From positions 1-10,271 of the forward strand of contig JAITOO010000022.1 in NCBI GenBank assembly GCA_031289875.1: a stretch of 10,271 nt of DNA, given 5' to 3'. The notes beneath the pieces were generated by a model. The model ran no database searches, had not been told where the DNA came from, and saw only the letters and a list, made by a program, of their open reading frames with translations. The stretch is from Flavobacteriaceae bacterium (lineage in GTDB: Bacteria > Bacteroidota > Bacteroidia > Flavobacteriales > Weeksellaceae). The position numbers and the translations under genes were made by a program. Position 1 is the stretch's first letter, and the number at the start of each line of letters is the position of its first letter. This document shows positions 7,141 through 10,271 of this stretch, one piece after another.

Positions 7141-8094
7141 ATGAACATGCTAACCGATAAAATGGAACTTTACAAAATCAGAACATTCAGCGAGTTGCTT
7201 ACCGATACCTTTGCTTTTACAAAAAGAAATTTTAAACCCTTGCTTTCGGGATTGTTTTACATCGTTTCGCCTGCTTTGCTGGCAAGCGTTGTTTTTGGTT
7301 TTTTCCTTTGGAGCAAATATTTCGGCTTTTACCAAACCATGATAATGCCGGGACAGGATTCGTATAATGCGGGGAAAGAACTGGTTACAAACGTTTTCTT
7401 CTATATGATTCCCACCTGTTTTTTTCTCTATATTTCCTTTTCATTGATAATAGCGGTAACATTTTCATACATAAAACTTTACGCAAATAATCAAGATAGA
7501 AAACCCACCGTTTCAGAACTTTGGCAGTTGAGCCGAAAATACATTTGGAAAATTCTCGGTGCGCAGCTTTTTCTGTTTTTTATTTTTGTTATGGCTTATA
7601 CTGTCTGCATAATTCCCTTATTTGCAGGAAGTATCGGCGTATTCCTTGCGGTAATTTTGTTTTTTGCCTTTCTCTTTTTGATAATTTTTTACTCCATAAA
7701 ACTGTCGTTTTTTTCGCTGTTCATCGTGATAGAAGATGAAGGCATAATGCAGTCGTTCAGTTTGAGTTATCAATTTACCAAAGGTATTTTTTGGAAGACT
7801 TTGGGCTTCATGTTTGTTTTGGGACTCATTGTCGGCATTGCGTCGAACATCCTTCAACTTCCCGGAATGCTGATTTCTTCCGGCGCTGTGATTTCAGGGC
7901 TTGTTCGGCAGAGCGACGGCGACAATTCATTCTTGATTTTGCTCGGCAGCGCGCTGACGGCGGTTGGAATGGCGATAGCCTATCTGCTTTATTCTGTGGT
8001 TTTTATCGGGCAGTCCCTGCTGTATTTCAGCGAAATGGAACAAGAATACGGCATCGCTGCCAATCAAGAAATTGAAGAAATCGGAAAAAATTAA
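7141..8094 (+). CDS. Polytopic membrane protein of the SpoIIM/DUF4129 cluster
   Basis: A 317-residue protein of unknown function. A short amphipathic N terminus (RTFSELLTDTFAF at 14-26, KRNFKPLL at 28-35) leads into about six hydrophobic segments, at roughly 36-57, 83-109, 137-163, 166-190, 220-240 and 265-290. A cytoplasmic-looking loop (YANNQDRKPTVSELWQLSRKY, split around residues 114-134) and the IEDEGIMQSFSLSY segment (197-210) recall membrane proteins annotated as glycerophosphodiester phosphodiesterase membrane domains or YIP1/DUF975-like proteins. I cannot choose between these. No catalytic motif is visible. Such proteins commonly sit between SpoIIM-like and DUF4129 genes in Bacteroidota. 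The start is the ATG at 7141; ATGs at 7147 and 7162 are alternatives, and an upstream TTG at 7123 overlaps the promoter element. Confidence 0.8.
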   Translation: MNMLTDKMELYKIRTFSELLTDTFAFTKRNFKPLLSGLFYIVSPALLASVVFGFFLWSKYFGFYQTMIMPGQDSYNAGKELVTNVFFYMIPTCFFLYISFSLIIAVTFSYIKLYANNQDRKPTVSELWQLSRKYIWKILGAQLFLFFIFVMAYTVCIIPLFAGSIGVFLAVILFFAFLFLIIFYSIKLSFFSLFIVIEDEGIMQSFSLSYQFTKGIFWKTLGFMFVLGLIVGIASNILQLPGMLISSGAVISGLVRQSDGDNSFLILLGSALTAVGMAIAYLLYSVVFIGQSLLYFSEMEQEYGIAANQEIEEIGKN

Positions 8095-8111
8095 AAAAAC
8101 TATTTTCTCAG

Positions 8112-8915
8112 ATGGAGCGGATGAAACAGACACTTACTTTTCTCGGATTAAAAATTTATGAAAATTCGTGCATTTGCGGCAAAAATCTGCGCAAATCAGT
8201 GAAATTTGTGTGCTTTTCGGCAATATTTTTCTTAATAAACTTAATACATCTTTCCGCCAAAATTCAATATGATTCCGCCAAAATTTCTCATAGAAAACTG
8301 TCAAATCCTCCCTCAAAAATTTATGTAGGGAAAGATTTCGTTTACGAAGACCCGCCGCATGAGCCGAATTTTCTTGAGCGGTTTTTACATTGGATTTGGT
8401 GGAAAATTACAGAATTTTTGAACAGCCTTTTTAATTGGAACTTGCGGGCAGAAACCCCGTCGGGACGGAAAATGCTCTGGATTACGCTCACTGTGCTTCT
8501 GGTGGCGCTGATAGTCGTCGGATTTTTGTTTTTTTGGAAAAAATTCCGCCGAACTTTGGGCAGAAACGATAGAGACCGAATCTCCGCCGAAGAAGCCGAG
8601 AAGAACCTTTCCCTTGTCGATTTTGACCGGTTGATTGATACGGCTTACCGCGAAAAAAATTACCGTTTAGCCGTGCGGTTTTATTATTTAAAGATTCTAA
8701 AACTCCTTTCAGAGCGGCAATTCATTCAATATGAATATCAAAAGACAAACTATGAATACGCTTACGAAATTCAAAATCCGCAATTGCAAAATCTATTCAA
8801 GGAAGTTTCTTTTGTGTTCGATTATTGCTGGTACGGCGAGTATCGGGCTGACTTGCAGGACTTTATCCTTGCCAAACAAAAATTTGGAGAAATTCAGGAA
8901 ATAGCGAAATCTTGA
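8112..8915 (+). CDS. DUF4129 domain-containing membrane protein
   Basis: From the ATG at 8112 the protein has 267 residues: a hydrophobic segment (31-48), a periplasmic region (50-115) with FVYEDPP and aromatic-rich HWIWWKITEF, one membrane helix (121-142), and a cytoplasmic DUF4129 domain (about 160-245). The domain is recognised by LIDTAYREKNYRLAVRFYYL, the conserved KTNYEYAYEI and the terminal FDYCWYGEY. DUF4129 is associated with transglutaminase-like and MoxR/DUF58 systems; its biochemistry is unknown. The start is uncertain. With the ATG at 8112 or 8121, a degenerate repeat encodes most of a polar N-terminal extension. With a GTG at 8199 the protein would begin MKFVCFSAIFFLINLIHLSA, a textbook signal peptide, and have 238 residues. 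The gene is third in the cluster, 17 bases after its neighbour if the ATG at 8112 is used. No MoxR-type ATPase follows. Confidence 0.82.
   Translation: MERMKQTLTFLGLKIYENSCICGKNLRKSVKFVCFSAIFFLINLIHLSAKIQYDSAKISHRKLSNPPSKIYVGKDFVYEDPPHEPNFLERFLHWIWWKITEFLNSLFNWNLRAETPSGRKMLWITLTVLLVALIVVGFLFFWKKFRRTLGRNDRDRISAEEAEKNLSLVDFDRLIDTAYREKNYRLAVRFYYLKILKLLSERQFIQYEYQKTNYEYAYEIQNPQLQNLFKEVSFVFDYCWYGEYRADLQDFILAKQKFGEIQEIAKS
8161..8213 (+). repeat. Degenerate short-unit repeat overlapping the 5' end of the DUF4129 gene
   Basis: Five consecutive units share the pattern AA(A)T-pyrimidine-n-G-T/C-G: AATTCGTGC (8163), ATTTGCGGC (8172), AAAAATCTGCGC (8181), AAATCAGTG (8193) and AAATTTGTGTGC (8202). From memory, this pattern resembles short AATCTGCG/AATTCGTG repeats scattered between genes in many Bacteroidota genomes. 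It lies in coding sequence if the ATG at 8112 is used, or mostly upstream and supplying the start codon if the GTG at 8199 is used. Confidence 0.5.
8252..8285 (+). repeat. Two copies of a 13-base direct repeat in the DUF4129 gene
   Basis: TTCCGCCAAAATT occurs at 8252-8264 and 8273-8285, offset by 21 bases, so it stays in frame and encodes the peptide SAKI twice (residues 48-51 and 55-58). It sits just after the predicted signal-peptide cleavage site. It may be a small in-frame duplication or coincidence. Confidence 0.35.
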
Positions 8916-8926
8916 CATGTAAAGCA

Positions 8927-10030
8927 TTACACATCAGGTTCTTGCTGGCTCAAACAATGGAAACTGCCCAATCCCCAAATAATATCTGTTGAGTCAATGC
9001 CAACCACTTTTCGGTCGGGAAAGTATTTTTGGATAATAGCAAGCGCAACTTCATCATTTTCACAATTATAAATCGGAACGATGACAGATTTATTTGCGAT
9101 GTAAAAATTGGCGTACGAGGCGGGAAGCCGCTGTCCTTCATAAATAACAGGGGCAGGCATCGGCAGTTCGATCAAGTTGAGAGGCTGCCCGTCAATAAGT
9201 TTCATTTCCTTTAATTGTTTCAGGTTGGTTTGCAACGGCTGATAATTTTCGTCATTTGGATGGGTTTCTACCACAGCCAAAACCGTGTTTTCATTGACAA
9301 AACGCACAGTATCGTCCACATGTCCGTCGGTATCATCGCCTGCAATGCCGTTGTCAATCCAAAGAATTTGCTCAACGCCATAATAATTTTTCAAATATTC
9401 TTCAATCTGATTTTGAGTAAGATAAGGATTTCTATTCGGATTCAGCAGGCAGGATTTGGAAGTCAGCGCCGTGCCTTTGCCGTTGAATTCTATCGAACCG
9501 CCCTCCATAACGATTTTCGGGCTGAAAAGCGGAAGTTTTTCTTCTTCGGCGATGCGCTGCGGAATCCGGTTGTCCAAATCGTACGGCGGATATTTTCCGC
9601 CCCAGGCGTTAAAATCCCAATTAACGATTATTTTTTTGTGTTCCCTATGGTCAGGATTTATCAAAAAGGCGGGTCCGTGGTCTCTGCACCAGGCATCGTT
9701 GGTAGGGTGGAAGTAGAAATTGATGTTCTCTAAATTGACCTGAGTTTGGGAAAGGCAACTCAGCGCAAAGTCTTTCATTTTCACGTCAGACACATTGATA
9801 TTTACCAATTCTCCCTGAGAAACTTCTGCAATAAACTGAGAATAAGGCTTGTATATTTTATCTATTTTTCCGGGCCACGAAAGTTCCTTGTGAGGAAAAG
9901 AGAGCCATGTTGCTTTGTGAGGCATAAATTCCGCAGGAAAATAATATCCCAACTCTTTGGGAGTCTTACCCTTAAAGTTTTCAGGAGTGTATTTTTCGTA
10001 ATCTTTCATCAAAATTTCCGTATTTTTCAT
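8927..10030 (-). CDS. Agmatine deiminase family protein (PAD_porph fold)
   Basis: A 367-residue member of the guanidino-group-modifying superfamily, expected to hydrolyse agmatine to N-carbamoylputrescine and ammonia in the cytoplasm, a step of arginine-derived polyamine synthesis. Conserved blocks appear in order: NDAWCRDHGPAF (111-122) with Asp117; NWDFNAWGGKYPP (137-149); MEGGSIEFNGKGTALT (175-190) with the EGG motif; GDDTDGHVDD (231-240) with catalytic His237 and Asp239; LPASYANFYIAN (302-313); and GLGSFHCLSQQEP (353-365) with nucleophile Cys359. The last block differs from the GGGNIHC of the classical enzymes, so substrate specificity is not proven. There is no signal peptide, unlike the secreted P. 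gingivalis peptidylarginine deiminase. The start is the ATG at 10030; Met8 at 10009 is an alternative. The N-carbamoylputrescine amidase gene that often accompanies it is not in the window. It converges on the DUF4129 gene with stops 11 bases apart. Confidence 0.88.
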   Translation of the reverse strand: MKNTEILMKDYEKYTPENFKGKTPKELGYYFPAEFMPHKATWLSFPHKELSWPGKIDKIYKPYSQFIAEVSQGELVNINVSDVKMKDFALSCLSQTQVNLENINFYFHPTNDAWCRDHGPAFLINPDHREHKKIIVNWDFNAWGGKYPPYDLDNRIPQRIAEEEKLPLFSPKIVMEGGSIEFNGKGTALTSKSCLLNPNRNPYLTQNQIEEYLKNYYGVEQILWIDNGIAGDDTDGHVDDTVRFVNENTVLAVVETHPNDENYQPLQTNLKQLKEMKLIDGQPLNLIELPMPAPVIYEGQRLPASYANFYIANKSVIVPIYNCENDEVALAIIQKYFPDRKVVGIDSTDIIWGLGSFHCLSQQEPDV

Positions 10031-10140
10031 GCAAGATAATTATTTTTTTCGAGATGTTCGCAAGCCCGAAAGGCGTAATTTTCATAACTGCAATAATTCC
10101 CCTCCAAAGGATAATGTCATTAATATAAAAAAAAAAGCAT

Positions 10141-10148
10141 TATCTTTG
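10141..10148 (+). promoter_or_regulatory. Bacteroidota -7 promoter element for the right-edge gene
   Basis: TATCTTTG is a strong form of the TAnnTTTG consensus, ending 12 bases before the ATG at 10161. No TTTG is present at the expected -33 position; the upstream sequence is an A-rich run (10127-10136). It lies in the 130-base divergent gap shared with the agmatine deiminase gene, in which I see nothing else. Confidence 0.55.
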
Positions 10149-10160
10149 CATTAAAAAAAT

Positions 10161-10271
10161 ATGACAGATAATCGATCATTAGAATTAAGTCTTTCGTTCA
10201 AAAAACGACTTCAATTAAATTTGCTCCCCATCTTTAAGGAAGATTTTCCGGAAGAAGCAGTAGAATCATAT
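10161..10271 (+). CDS. Start of an unidentified gene, cut by the right edge
   Basis: An open frame begins at the ATG at 10161 and stays open for 37 codons to the window end. It starts MTDNRSLELSLSFKKRLQ and continues with a hydrophobic LNLLPIF segment and an acidic EDFPEEAVESY segment. It has no signal peptide and looks like the N terminus of a soluble cytoplasmic protein. I do not recognise the family from this fragment. The strong -7 element directly upstream and the AT-rich start context (attaaaaaaatATG) support it as a real gene. Confidence 0.6.
   Translation, partial: MTDNRSLELSLSFKKRLQLNLLPIFKEDFPEEAVESY

Noticed and set aside
8918..8931. Hairpin TGTAA-agca-TTACA between the convergent DUF4129 and deiminase genes
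   Set aside because: A five-base AT-rich stem without a T-tract on either side, partly inside the deiminase stop region; not a credible terminator.
9215..9733. Plus-strand open frame of 172 codons opposite the agmatine deiminase
   Set aside because: It is antisense to conserved catalytic blocks of the deiminase and has no recognisable motif or promoter of its own.
10121..10158. A-rich runs near 10127-10136 and 10151-10158 as a possible origin or slippage site
   Set aside because: They flank a good promoter element and a start codon, and such A-tracts are normal upstream sequence in this AT-rich genome.

Overview
The window looks like a chromosomal segment of a Bacteroidota bacterium. The evidence is indirect but consistent. 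Gene starts lack Shine-Dalgarno sequences and sit in A-rich contexts. Several starts lie just downstream of the Bacteroidota -7 promoter element TAnnTTTG. The OmpA-type lipoprotein, the SpoIIM/DUF4129 membrane cluster and the Bacteroidota-style agmatine deiminase also fit. Base composition is moderately AT-rich and even throughout. I see no insertion sequence, phage gene, CRISPR array, tRNA or rRNA, and no gene-free stretch longer than about 180 bases.

Layout from left to right. (1) On the minus strand, a [NiFe]-hydrogenase maturation protease (M52 family) runs off the left edge. It lies just downstream of a minus-strand OmpA-like outer-membrane lipoprotein gene (413-1477). (2) A 177-base divergent gap (1478-1654) precedes a plus-strand pair: a Gfo/Idh/MocA oxidoreductase resembling the UDP-GlcNAc 3-dehydrogenase GnnA, then mtgA, a monofunctional peptidoglycan glycosyltransferase. 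Both point to the cell envelope. (3) Convergent to them is alaS (3422-6019, minus), complete with its editing domain. (4) Divergent from alaS is a three-gene plus-strand membrane cluster: a SpoIIM-family protein, an unnamed polytopic membrane protein, and a DUF4129 protein with a signal peptide and one membrane segment. (5) An agmatine deiminase family gene (8927-10030, minus) converges on that cluster. (6) A plus-strand gene of unknown function starts at 10161 and leaves the right edge.

Most of the window is ordinary housekeeping and envelope biology. The points worth a second look are: the SpoIIM-membrane-DUF4129 trio, which stops without its usual MoxR/DUF58 partners; a short degenerate repeat that appears to supply the start codon and the beginning of the signal peptide of the DUF4129 protein; the missing ATG of the hydrogenase protease, which would be explained by one lost base; and promoter elements so close to start codons that some mRNAs should be nearly leaderless. 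I did not find convincing evidence of a wholly new defence or mobile system.
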